From an uncultured Lachnospiraceae bacterium (GTDB lineage: Bacteria > Bacillota > Clostridia > Lachnospirales > Lachnospiraceae): a stretch of 17,174 nucleotides of DNA. Positions 1-6,047 of the stretch are shown one piece after another (positions within the stretch are counted from its first letter, which is position 1; each line of letters begins with the position of its first letter). The translations under genes were made by a program, and so were the position numbers. The notes below the pieces were generated by a model. The model was given only the letters and a program-made list of their open reading frames with translations, made no database searches and was not told where the DNA came from. The stretch spans positions 1 through 17,174 of the forward strand of contig CAJUSJ010000022.1 in assembly GCA_910588865.1 (NCBI GenBank), written 5' to 3'.

Positions 1-245
1 CCGCAATTTCGCAAACCTTCATTTAATGAGTAATTGCGCCCTTTATTAATGGTTCTGTTAATAAAAATAATTCTATGATCTTGTTCCGCGAACCGTTCAA
101 CTATTTTCGCCGAATTGTCTGTTGAGCCATCATTAACAATAACAAATTCCAGATTTGTATAGATTTGGTTTAAAATACTGGGAATACTTTTCTTGAGCAT
201 ATTTTCCGCATTATATATGGTCATCAAAACAGATACCTTCTTCAT
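1..245 (-). CDS. Glycosyltransferase family 2, N-terminal part (runs off the left edge)
   Basis: The first 81 codons of a GT2 (GT-A fold) glycosyltransferase are visible; the rest lies outside the window. It begins MKKVSVLMTIYNAE, followed by the family's nucleotide-binding stretch VNDGSTDNS (near residues 38-46) and a NKG...SLNEGL segment near residues 68-78. These are the normal order and spacing for enzymes that transfer a sugar from a nucleotide-sugar donor onto a lipid-linked glycan at the cytoplasmic face of the membrane. The ATG at 243-245 has a strong AAGGAGG ribosome site. That site lies inside the 3' end of the preceding glycosyltransferase gene, and the two genes overlap by 35 bases in different frames, which suggests coupled translation. 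The sugar and acceptor cannot be told from this fragment. Confidence 0.9.
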   Translation of the reverse strand, partial: MKKVSVLMTIYNAENMLKKSIPSILNQIYTNLEFVIVNDGSTDNSAKIVERFAEQDHRIIFINRTINKGRNYSLNEGLRNC

Positions 246-1044
246 TATTTAAAGCACCTCCTTTCAGTAATTTATACACTATCCTCCATATTCCTAATCT
301 TACAAAAATCCGTTTGCAAATATTTTTAGAAAAAAGTTTTAATTTATACTTGATTACCTCAGACTTACCCAAGCCATATTTCTCAGCTATTTTCATATCT
401 TCATTAATCGTCCTAATAGGATGTTCGCAAAAGGTTCCTCCATAGTGAAAAATTGAAATCACGCCTTCTGCCTTCGCAAAATAATACTTGCTATGATATA
501 GGCGGGCCATCATATCATAATCCATACAGAGCTTATATTCTTTATTGTAGACACCCACTTCTTCATATGCGGTTCTCTTTACAAAGCAACTTTGATGGAT
601 AAAAGGCATTTCATATTTGATTTTTTCAATTTCTCCAGCCTTTTTTAATATCTTTAGTCCATTCTCTTTATCCATTACAATCGTGTCTCCATAAATAACG
701 TCCGCGTTCGTATTTATGTAACAATTATTCACCGACTCCAGCGCTCCCGCTGCCAGCTCATCATCTGAGTTAATAAGTCCTATCAAGGTCCCGCTTGCCA
801 ATCTTATTCCCTTATTAAAGGCATCAGAGATTCCCTCATCTGGTTCAGAAATCACCTTTATATACAGATTATCCACCGCATACTTATTAACAATCGCGAC
901 GGTATTATCTTTTGAATCACCATCTACAATAATATATTCAAGAGCCTTATATTCCTGTGCCAAAACACTCTTTATCGTATTTTCAATAGTCAGTTCACTG
1001 TTATAACACGCGGTAATTATTGTAATCTTTGTTTGTTCATTCAT
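211..1044 (-). CDS. Glycosyltransferase family 2 (277 aa)
   Basis: This is a complete GT2 enzyme of the short single-domain type found in capsule and exopolysaccharide operons. Visible motifs are the N-terminal beta strand TIITACYN (8-15), the donor-binding DGDSKDNT (41-48), EPDEGISDAFNKG (67-79), and the metal-binding NSDDE (92-96). A later HQSCFVKR...GVYN...DYDMMARL region is typical of the acceptor half. The EPDEGI-D-NKG pattern resembles the WcaA/WcaE-like branch, but the sugar specificity cannot be read. The ATG at 1044 has only a weak ribosome site. The gene is AT-rich compared with the right half of the window, as is common for exchanged polysaccharide genes. Its 3' end overlaps the next GT2 by 35 bases. 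Confidence 0.92.
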   Translation of the reverse strand: MNEQTKITIITACYNSELTIENTIKSVLAQEYKALEYIIVDGDSKDNTVAIVNKYAVDNLYIKVISEPDEGISDAFNKGIRLASGTLIGLINSDDELAAGALESVNNCYINTNADVIYGDTIVMDKENGLKILKKAGEIEKIKYEMPFIHQSCFVKRTAYEEVGVYNKEYKLCMDYDMMARLYHSKYYFAKAEGVISIFHYGGTFCEHPIRTINEDMKIAEKYGLGKSEVIKYKLKLFSKNICKRIFVRLGIWRIVYKLLKGGALNNEEGICFDDHI

Positions 1045-1117
1045 TTCAGGTTCCCAAAAATCTTCTTGTCCAAATTCTGTTTATGTTCATATTATTTTAT
1101 CATTCCAAACCATCAAT

Positions 1118-2302
1118 TCAGCCACGTCTTATGACCTCCTTGTATATATCCATCATCTTCCTATAATTTTTCTTCCTCGTGTATTTTTCTAAATAAGTAT
1201 GATAAGTCGTTTCATTGATTTGGTTATACTTGGATATTTCCAAAACCGCTCTTATCAGGTCTTCTTTTGAATCAGGTATAAATTTGAGGCCATTTATTCC
1301 ATTTAGGACAATGCTTCCTGTATTTCCCATATCAGGGCAGACAACCGGAGTGCCCACAGAAAACGCTTCAACCATACTCATGGGAAATCCTTCATAACAC
1401 CGGGTTGGTAAAATAAGGGCTTTGCTTTCTCCTATGAGTTTCTGAACTTTTTCGTTGGGAACATACCCCATCATCTGTACGGTCTTTAAATTCTTTTCTT
1501 CCACAAACTTCCCGCACCATCCTTCCAGAGGACCTGTTCCGCATATGATCAGCCCCGGTGCCTGGTCAGCCATCTCTTTCCATGCGGCCAAAAGCAGATC
1601 GACTCCTTTAATTTTCTCCAGCCGACCGGCAAAAACAAACTGATTTTTTCTTTGTTCACCCGGCATAACAGCGCCAGCGCTTTCAACAAAATTGGATTTT
1701 ATGAAAACATTTTCTTTCCTGATTTGATTGAATTCCAGCAATTTATTCCGATTAAACTCTGTCAGGCAAATATAATTGATCCGCCTGTAGATACCGGACA
1801 GCCTGTGGATTTTCATATTTATCCCACAGGCCAGCGTCTGAAGCCTGCTGTCCCGATAGCATTTGTGTTTTATCGCGCGTATCAATCCCTTTTTAACACA
1901 TTCTTCGCATATATGGCCATCTCTGTAAAAAGTGGCTCCCGGACATAAAAGGCGGAAATTATGAATGGTCTGGACAACCGGAACCCCGCGCTTGATCGCG
2001 GCATAGTATACCGACGGACTGATCAAAAAAAGCGTATTATGCACATGGACAAGATCTGTCTTCTGTTCTTTAATAATCTTACAAACTTCCTTATAGACCT
2101 TAGGGCTAAAAACCATGGTAACAGGCAGAAACATTTTCCGGATCTTGCTCATATTTTTTAGTTCCAAATTGCTTCTCTGGTACAAAATAACTCTATGGCC
2201 TTGGTCCTCAAGCATTCTTTTCTCATTGGCAACAACCGTATCTTCTCCGCCGGGAATCTGATAATAATTATGAACCATAAGAATCTTCAGCTTTTCTTCC
2301 AT
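1118..2302 (-). CDS. Glycosyltransferase family 4 (394 aa)
   Basis: A GT-B fold, retaining glycosyltransferase of the GT4 family, likely adding a sugar to the polysaccharide repeat unit in the cytoplasm. The N-terminal acceptor domain starts with the glycine-rich loop of HNYYQIPGGED (11-21) and contains HVHNT (86-90) and a HNFRLLCPG segment (114-122). A Cys cluster (C120, C132, C135) is common in this subgroup. The C-terminal donor domain has FAGRLEKIKG (224-233), whose Arg and Lys bind the donor phosphates. It also has the EX7E motif with Glu304 and Glu312 in CYEGFPMSMVE. The ATG follows the stop of the upstream tagA-like gene by 3 bases, with GGTAG as ribosome site, so the two are translationally linked. 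Confidence 0.93.
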   Translation of the reverse strand: MEEKLKILMVHNYYQIPGGEDTVVANEKRMLEDQGHRVILYQRSNLELKNMSKIRKMFLPVTMVFSPKVYKEVCKIIKEQKTDLVHVHNTLFLISPSVYYAAIKRGVPVVQTIHNFRLLCPGATFYRDGHICEECVKKGLIRAIKHKCYRDSRLQTLACGINMKIHRLSGIYRRINYICLTEFNRNKLLEFNQIRKENVFIKSNFVESAGAVMPGEQRKNQFVFAGRLEKIKGVDLLLAAWKEMADQAPGLIICGTGPLEGWCGKFVEEKNLKTVQMMGYVPNEKVQKLIGESKALILPTRCYEGFPMSMVEAFSVGTPVVCPDMGNTGSIVLNGINGLKFIPDSKEDLIRAVLEISKYNQINETTYHTYLEKYTRKKNYRKMMDIYKEVIRRG

Positions 2303-2305
2303 CTA

Positions 2306-3085
2306 TTACCTACCCCTGATCAGCGCGTGCCATATAAACTTTGTATTTGTATGCCAATATCTGTAAAACAGCCTCCCTGGATCCTGCAGCAATCGGTAGA
2401 ACCATTCCATATTGCTTTTCTGCATCCACTCAGGCGCTCTTTTTATATTTCCTGCCAGATAGTCAAACGCGGCACCCACGCCAACCATAAATCCATGAAT
2501 GTTTCCCTGATGATCTGCCATCCAGATCTCCTGCTTAGGTGCTCCAAGCCCCACCCATATAAAATCCGGATACGCCTCATTGATCCGGGCCACAATCTCT
2601 CTGTCCTCCTCTTCGGTAGCTGGCCTGAATGGAGGGCTGTACATCCCCGCGATCTGGATACCAGGATAATCTTTTTCAAATACTGCCCTTAAGGCCTGAA
2701 GGGTCTCTTTCGTTGAACCATACAAGTAATGCCTCCACCCTTTTTGTGCTGAAATTTTTAAAATTTCCTCCAGATAGGAAGGGCCAGCCGTCCGGTCCAT
2801 GTTCTTGTACCCCCGTTTCTGCCCTACCGCGGCAAGAGGCCCGCCGTCGGGAATAGACATGATTCCCCCGTTCTGTATGGCGCGGTACTTTGAATTTTCA
2901 TAAGAAGTCACGGTGGTATGTACATTTGACACACACATGTAATCTCCGGACAGCTCTTTTATGTGAGCATCCGTGAACCTTAAAAGCCACTCCATATTTA
3001 CCGCCGCGATATTCACTCCCATAATATTGCATGTGGGAATCTCTTTTTTGTCAACCTTATGTGTATAGCTCCCATCCACAGCCAT
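2306..3085 (-). CDS. WecG/TagA/CpsF-family glycosyltransferase (259 aa)
   Basis: A GT26 (WecG/TagA/CpsF) enzyme. Characterised members transfer N-acetylmannosamine, or its acid or a glucosyl residue, to an undecaprenyl-diphosphate-linked sugar, an early step of wall polysaccharide synthesis. Visible family blocks are VSNVHT (52-57), IPDGGPLA with the catalytic-type Asp80, GLGAPKQE (179-186), VGVGAAFDYLAG (201-212) and the RAPEWMQ segment (217-222). Length is normal for the family. The start at 3085 is supported by an AAGGAACG ribosome site, and the gene begins 25 bases after the recombinase-like gene. As the first glycosyltransferase of the operon it probably adds the second sugar; no initiating phosphoglycosyl transferase is in the window. 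The exact substrate is unknown. Confidence 0.93.
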   Translation of the reverse strand: MAVDGSYTHKVDKKEIPTCNIMGVNIAAVNMEWLLRFTDAHIKELSGDYMCVSNVHTTVTSYENSKYRAIQNGGIMSIPDGGPLAAVGQKRGYKNMDRTAGPSYLEEILKISAQKGWRHYLYGSTKETLQALRAVFEKDYPGIQIAGMYSPPFRPATEEEDREIVARINEAYPDFIWVGLGAPKQEIWMADHQGNIHGFMVGVGAAFDYLAGNIKRAPEWMQKSNMEWFYRLLQDPGRLFYRYWHTNTKFIWHALIRGR

Positions 3086-3110
3086 CTCGCGTTCCTTCCT
3101 GGTCCGTTTG

Positions 3111-3974
3111 TCATACGCACTGTTCCATCACCACTTCCCGGGCATATCTTTTCATGCTTCTTTTCAGATCCTTAGGCGTACATTCTTTCTCAATTCCCGC
3201 CAGCTCCCTGTATTTATCAAAAATCTCTATTACCATCTTCATGGACAGAGGCCGGCCAAGTTTCGATAAGAACAGGCAGCGGTCATATTCGTTCCCCCGT
3301 TCAAAGGACTCGTGCTCTTCCAGCCACCGGTCTACCGCGCTTTGGAGTGACCGGGAAAAAAGATGGACAGAATGACTCTGTCCCCGTTTCCCCCCTACTG
3401 TCAGGACTGCCGTTTTCCGGTTATAATCCGTTGTCTCAAGACGAAGCAGCTGGCTGATCTCAATTCCATGATAGAAAAGCAGTTTCATCATGACCAAATC
3501 CCGAAGACATACCCGCTTGCGGAAATTGCTGTCCAGATCTTCATATTCACGGTTCATGGCCTGGAAAAACGCGTCCACTTCTTTTTTTGACAGCAGGCTG
3601 TTTCCTTGTGTCTTTTCCGGCTCCTGTTCTTCCTTGGGCGGCAGTTCATGCTTTAACGGTCCGCGGTCAGCGACCACCCCCTGTTCCATGAGATACAGAA
3701 GATGGTAATTGAGAACCTTATGTTTCCTGTAAATGGTAGAGGGGCGCAAAGACTTCTCCCGGACAAGATAGGACAGATAGAGCTCCATCTCGTTTCCCCA
3801 ACCGTTTTCGCTCATCCCGGGAGCGGCGTCTTTATTCCCCCGGGCCCATATGTAAAACTGCTCCAGGTCCATGCGATAGGCCTTTTCCGTACGTCTGTCC
3901 AGACCTCGTCTGATAACCCGGGTGTTGATAAAATCGTCAATCAGGTTTTCTGAATCCCAATCCGAAATTCTCAA
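3111..3974 (-). CDS. Catalytically degenerate tyrosine-recombinase-like protein (287 aa)
   Basis: The fold is that of a phage-integrase/XerCD-type tyrosine recombinase. An N-terminal SAM-like DNA-binding domain covers about 8-105 (RRTEKAYRMDLEQF, RPSTIYRKHKVLNYH), and a catalytic-like domain runs from about 125 to the end. The catalytic set is largely missing. The position of the first Arg (normally G-L-R-x-S-E) is Glu172 in HGIEISQLL. The normal HxxR is KxxK (Lys268, Lys271 in TPKDLKRS). The protein stops 16 residues later, before the second His/Trp and the nucleophilic Tyr. Only the beta-hairpin Lys (Lys196) is in place. I chose the TTG start at 3972-3974 because AGGAGG lies six bases upstream. 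A longer form from a TTG at 4019 overlaps the previous gene but has a poor ribosome site. The protein probably binds DNA, or another partner, without strand exchange, possibly as a regulator of the operon. Confidence 0.85.
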   Translation of the reverse strand: MRISDWDSENLIDDFINTRVIRRGLDRRTEKAYRMDLEQFYIWARGNKDAAPGMSENGWGNEMELYLSYLVREKSLRPSTIYRKHKVLNYHLLYLMEQGVVADRGPLKHELPPKEEQEPEKTQGNSLLSKKEVDAFFQAMNREYEDLDSNFRKRVCLRDLVMMKLLFYHGIEISQLLRLETTDYNRKTAVLTVGGKRGQSHSVHLFSRSLQSAVDRWLEEHESFERGNEYDRCLFLSKLGRPLSMKMVIEIFDKYRELAGIEKECTPKDLKRSMKRYAREVVMEQCV

Positions 3975-4015
3975 AACGCACCTCCTGATTTCCTGAATTA
4001 TTTGTACGTTTTTAG

Positions 4016-4222
4016 TCAAATGTCCGAATTTTCTTTACTCTCATTTTCCTGCCGCGGGGCAATGAGCCTTGAAGAACCGCAGGATTGGCGGATGGCATCT
4101 CTGTGCTTCGCGCCATTCTCCGCCGCTTCCGCCAGACGCACCAGGATCATAAAGTAGGTCTGGTTCTTCGGTGTCAGCCTATTGAATATATCTGTCGTTT
4201 CCTTGATAATCGTATTTTCCAT
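4016..4222 (-). CDS. Small protein (68 aa) matching the tail of the divergent XRE regulator; SinI-like arrangement
   Basis: No named family is recognised. Residues 7-29 line up without gaps with residues 74-96 of the XRE regulator encoded divergently at 4457-4795. Ten of the 23 positions are identical (K, E, T, I, F, L, P, Q, Y, R) and most others are conservative. The shared pattern is KE-T-IF--L-P--Q-Y followed by a hydrophobic helix. The protein has no helix-turn-helix, so it looks like a free copy of the regulator's C-terminal oligomerisation domain. By analogy with SinI and SinR of Bacillus it could form mixed oligomers and relieve repression. Residues 38-68 are polar and charged. The ATG at 4222 has a GAGGAG ribosome site; an in-frame ATG at 4255 lies only a few bases from the predicted transcript start. 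It is the first gene of the polysaccharide operon. Confidence 0.75.
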   Translation of the reverse strand: MENTIIKETTDIFNRLTPKNQTYFMILVRLAEAAENGAKHRDAIRQSCGSSRLIAPRQENESKENSDI

Positions 4223-4255
4223 TCCCGGCACTCCTCTCATTAATTTTATGTTCAT

Positions 4256-4284
4256 AAAATATCATATTATTAATATTGTGTCAA
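4256..4284 (-). promoter_or_regulatory. Promoter of the polysaccharide operon
   Basis: On the minus strand a perfect -35 TTGACA (4279-4284) is followed after 17 bases by TATTTT (4256-4261). Transcription would start near 4249, leaving about 27 bases before the ATG at 4222. The -35 lies in the centre and the -10 at one edge of the inverted repeat 4259-4308, as expected if a repressor covers the promoter. Confidence 0.6.
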
Positions 4285-4308
4285 CATGTTTTATTAACTT
4301 AATGATAT
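4259..4308. repeat. Inverted repeat, likely operator of the XRE regulator
   Basis: The left arm is ATATCAT-4-TTAATA (4259-4275). The right arm (4292-4308) is its reverse complement, TATTAA-4-ATGATAT. All 13 specified bases in each arm match, and the four-base gaps are the same length. The 16-base centre holds TTGACA of the operon promoter and a small AACATGTT palindrome (4283-4290). The symmetry, the lack of a T tract and the position on the -35/-10 favour a protein-binding site over a terminator. Binding by the divergent XRE protein is inference. Confidence 0.6.
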
Positions 4309-4313
4309 TTTTC

Positions 4314-4340
4314 TTGATTTTTTATTTTCCCCATGATAAT
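4314..4340 (+). promoter_or_regulatory. Possible promoter of the XRE regulator gene
   Basis: TTGATT (4314-4319) and GATAAT (4335-4340) are separated by 15 bases. A TATGAT at 4347-4352 is another possible -10. The spacing is not ideal and the choice is uncertain, but a rightward promoter must lie in this AT-rich stretch. Confidence 0.3.
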
Positions 4341-4359
4341 GTAAGATATGATAAAAGAC

Positions 4360-4374
4360 CCCTGCTCCACAGGG
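4360..4374 (+). other. Small hairpin in the leader of the XRE gene
   Basis: CCCTG and CAGGG form a perfect five-base-pair stem around a CTCCA loop, about 80 bases before the TTG start. There is no T tract, so it is not a terminator. A leader structure or a chance palindrome are both possible. Confidence 0.3.
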
Positions 4375-4456
4375 AAAAACACGGCATAAGAAAACGCTTT
4401 GGGATATGTAAGAAATTCAGAAAATAACGAAAAGAATGTAAGTGAGGTGGATACAT

Positions 4457-4795
4457 TTGACCAGCCGTTTAAAACAGCTGCGGAAGAAATTAAAGATCAA
4501 CCAGACAAATTTCGCGAAACAATTGGGATTAACACAGACCGCCTATTCCATGATCGAAAACGGGATCAACCCTCTTGCCGACCGCCATATCAAAGTGATT
4601 TGTTCGGTCTACAATGTAAATGAGGACTGGCTCCGCACCGGATCCGGAGAGATGTTTTCCGGCTCTCCTTATGAAAAGGAATTTACCAATATTTTCAGCC
4701 ATCTGGCTCCGGAAACCCAGCAGTATCTTCTCCTCATGGCCAGAGAACTTCTTCATACCCAGGAAAAGCTCCTTGGGTCAGATGAGGAGGAGTAG
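4457..4795 (+). CDS. XRE-family transcriptional regulator (112 aa), SinR-like layout
   Basis: A small cytoplasmic DNA-binding regulator. The helix-turn-helix covers about residues 4-60 (RLKQLRKKLKINQ, then FAKQLGLTQTAYSMIENG and NPLADRHIKVIC), ending in the common EDWLRTG. A C-terminal segment (72-104, containing EFTNIFSHLAPETQQYL) probably forms an oligomerisation helix pair. The same segment recurs in the 68-aa protein encoded divergently. The start is the TTG at 4457, which has AGGTGG six bases upstream; a GTG at 4442 would place the start inside that ribosome site. The gene stands head-to-head with the polysaccharide operon across an inverted repeat. It is therefore the likely repressor of that operon, and perhaps of itself. 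Confidence 0.85.
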   Translation: MTSRLKQLRKKLKINQTNFAKQLGLTQTAYSMIENGINPLADRHIKVICSVYNVNEDWLRTGSGEMFSGSPYEKEFTNIFSHLAPETQQYLLLMARELLHTQEKLLGSDEEE

Positions 4796-4810
4796 TAACA
4801 ATTCGGATCC

Positions 4811-4865
4811 AAACAAAAATCCCTGCTGAAATCAATGTCTTATGGGCATTTGATTTTCAGCGGGG
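4811..4865 (-). terminator. Rho-independent terminator after the LysR gene
   Basis: The arms 4821-4835 and 4850-4865 (CCCTGCTGAAATCAA against TTGATTTTCAGCGGGG) form a long stem with one bulge. On the minus strand it is followed by ATTTTTGTTT (4811-4820). It ends leftward transcription from lysR and may also stop the convergent XRE transcript, although there is no T tract on that side. The 4866-5013 stretch between it and lysR shows no convincing gene. Confidence 0.8.
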
Positions 4866-5013
4866 ACACAACACATGTACAACGGTTACGATCGCATGGA
4901 GGGCTTTCCTTTCGCGGGCCGTCAGGTGAGGGAATGCCTGGTGGCAGGCCTGGAATGGGCGGATGGGCAAAAGGGCAGCGGTCCCGGCAACATGGTTGAC
5001 GGCGTCATAATGT

Positions 5014-5931
5014 TCATGAATATCTGTCATGATGTGTTCTCTGCCGCATCCACCAATAATTCCTCGCCAGATGGATAAACCTGTCCCGCAGTTCATTTTC
5101 AACACCGGCACGGCAGGCGCAGCCCAGATAAAAAGAAGACCGGGGCGCATCCAACACCGCTACATGGGTCTGGTAATAATCTTTCCCAAGGGTTCCCGGA
5201 ACAATTCCCAGACCCATACCAGCATATACGGAGGCCACCACGTCTTCCCGGTGGGTCACCGGAATCATTCTCTCCAGTTCCACGCCAGCCTCCTTCATAC
5301 GGGTTGACAGTAAGCCTATGGTTATATCCGGAATCTCCGGCGACAGACAAAAAGCCCTGTGGCAATTGATATCCTCAGCCGTAACCGTTTCCTTTCCATC
5401 CAGTTCATGTCCAGAAGGCACCAGGACATAAAAGGGGGCCATAAAAAGAGGAAAGATCCGAACTCCGCTTAACTGTTCCAGATATCCCATATCGCCAAAT
5501 ATCAAATCCAAAGCTCCTGTCCTAAATGCCTCCAGCAATTGACGACCCTTATCCAGCTTCAGCTTCAGCAGGGCTTCCGGATTCTCCTGGCGGAACAGGC
5601 GAATCAGCTCGGACATGTTTCCCCACTCAGGCGGACTGGGATAACCCACAGACAAAAAGCTGGTTTCTTCCCTGGCAATCCGCTGACACAGGCTGACCGC
5701 GCTGGTATACTGTTCCATAATCTGTTTCAATTCTTCGCGGAGGCGTTGGCCCACCGGTGTAAGACGCACCCCGTCCCGTCCCAGCTCCATCACCTGAAAG
5801 CCTACCTCCTCCTCCAGCTTCTTAATCTGCCCGGTCACGGATGACTGGGCCATGAACAGATCGCCTGCGGCCCGGGAAAAGCTTTTGTGCCGGGCCACCA
5901 TAAGAAAACACTCAATTCTCTGAAATTTCAT
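5014..5931 (-). CDS. LysR-family transcriptional regulator (305 aa)
   Basis: A full-length LysR regulator of normal size. The winged helix-turn-helix is at residues 1-65 (ECFLMVARHKSFSRAA, then AQSSVTGQIKKLEEEVG and RLTPVGQRL). An effector-binding domain follows from about residue 88 (FLSVGYPSPPEWGN to the C-terminus), including DLIFGD and a GMGLGIVPG segment. The start at 5931 is set by AAGGAGG just upstream; the frame is open further upstream but without a ribosome site. It follows the truncated flavoprotein gene on the same strand and has its own promoter. It most likely responds to a small molecule linked to that reductase, and an inverted repeat upstream of the reductase promoter is a candidate target. 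The effector cannot be read. Confidence 0.92.
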   Translation of the reverse strand: MKFQRIECFLMVARHKSFSRAAGDLFMAQSSVTGQIKKLEEEVGFQVMELGRDGVRLTPVGQRLREELKQIMEQYTSAVSLCQRIAREETSFLSVGYPSPPEWGNMSELIRLFRQENPEALLKLKLDKGRQLLEAFRTGALDLIFGDMGYLEQLSGVRIFPLFMAPFYVLVPSGHELDGKETVTAEDINCHRAFCLSPEIPDITIGLLSTRMKEAGVELERMIPVTHREDVVASVYAGMGLGIVPGTLGKDYYQTHVAVLDAPRSSFYLGCACRAGVENELRDRFIHLARNYWWMRQRTHHDRYS

Positions 5932-5952
5932 ACTCTCCCTCCTTGGAAAATC

Positions 5953-5981
5953 AGTATACCATGTTTTTCGGACACAGGCAA
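5953..5981 (-). promoter_or_regulatory. Promoter of the LysR gene
   Basis: TTGCCT (5976-5981) and TATACT (5953-5958) are separated by 17 bases on the minus strand, with the predicted start near 5946. It lies between the hairpin 5985-6020 and the ribosome site of lysR. Confidence 0.55.
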
Positions 5982-5984
5982 AGA

Positions 5985-6020
5985 GGCTGCGGCAAAATGA
6001 AAAATCTTTTTGCCACAGCC
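5985..6020 (-). terminator. Hairpin between the flavoprotein and LysR genes
   Basis: The arms GGCTGCGGCAAAA (5985-5997) and TTTTGCCACAGCC (6008-6020) pair with one mismatch around a ten-base loop. On the minus strand only TCTTTG follows, so termination may be weak. It sits 28 bases after the flavoprotein stop. It could also be a dispersed hairpin repeat; only a genome-wide search would tell. Confidence 0.5.
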
Positions 6021-6047
6021 CCTCCATGTCGGGGTGTCCCTGACTGT

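Noticed and set aside
4259..4308. Invertible promoter (phase-variation switch) flanked by inverted repeats next to a recombinase gene
   Set aside because: The arms are only 16 bases apart, far too close for inversion by a tyrosine recombinase. The nearby recombinase-like protein lacks catalytic residues. An operator explains it better.
4857..5150. Leftward ORF of 97 codons and a rightward ORF at 4875-5078, near the end of lysR
   Set aside because: Neither has a good ribosome site or a recognisable product. They overlap lysR and/or run into the terminator stem.
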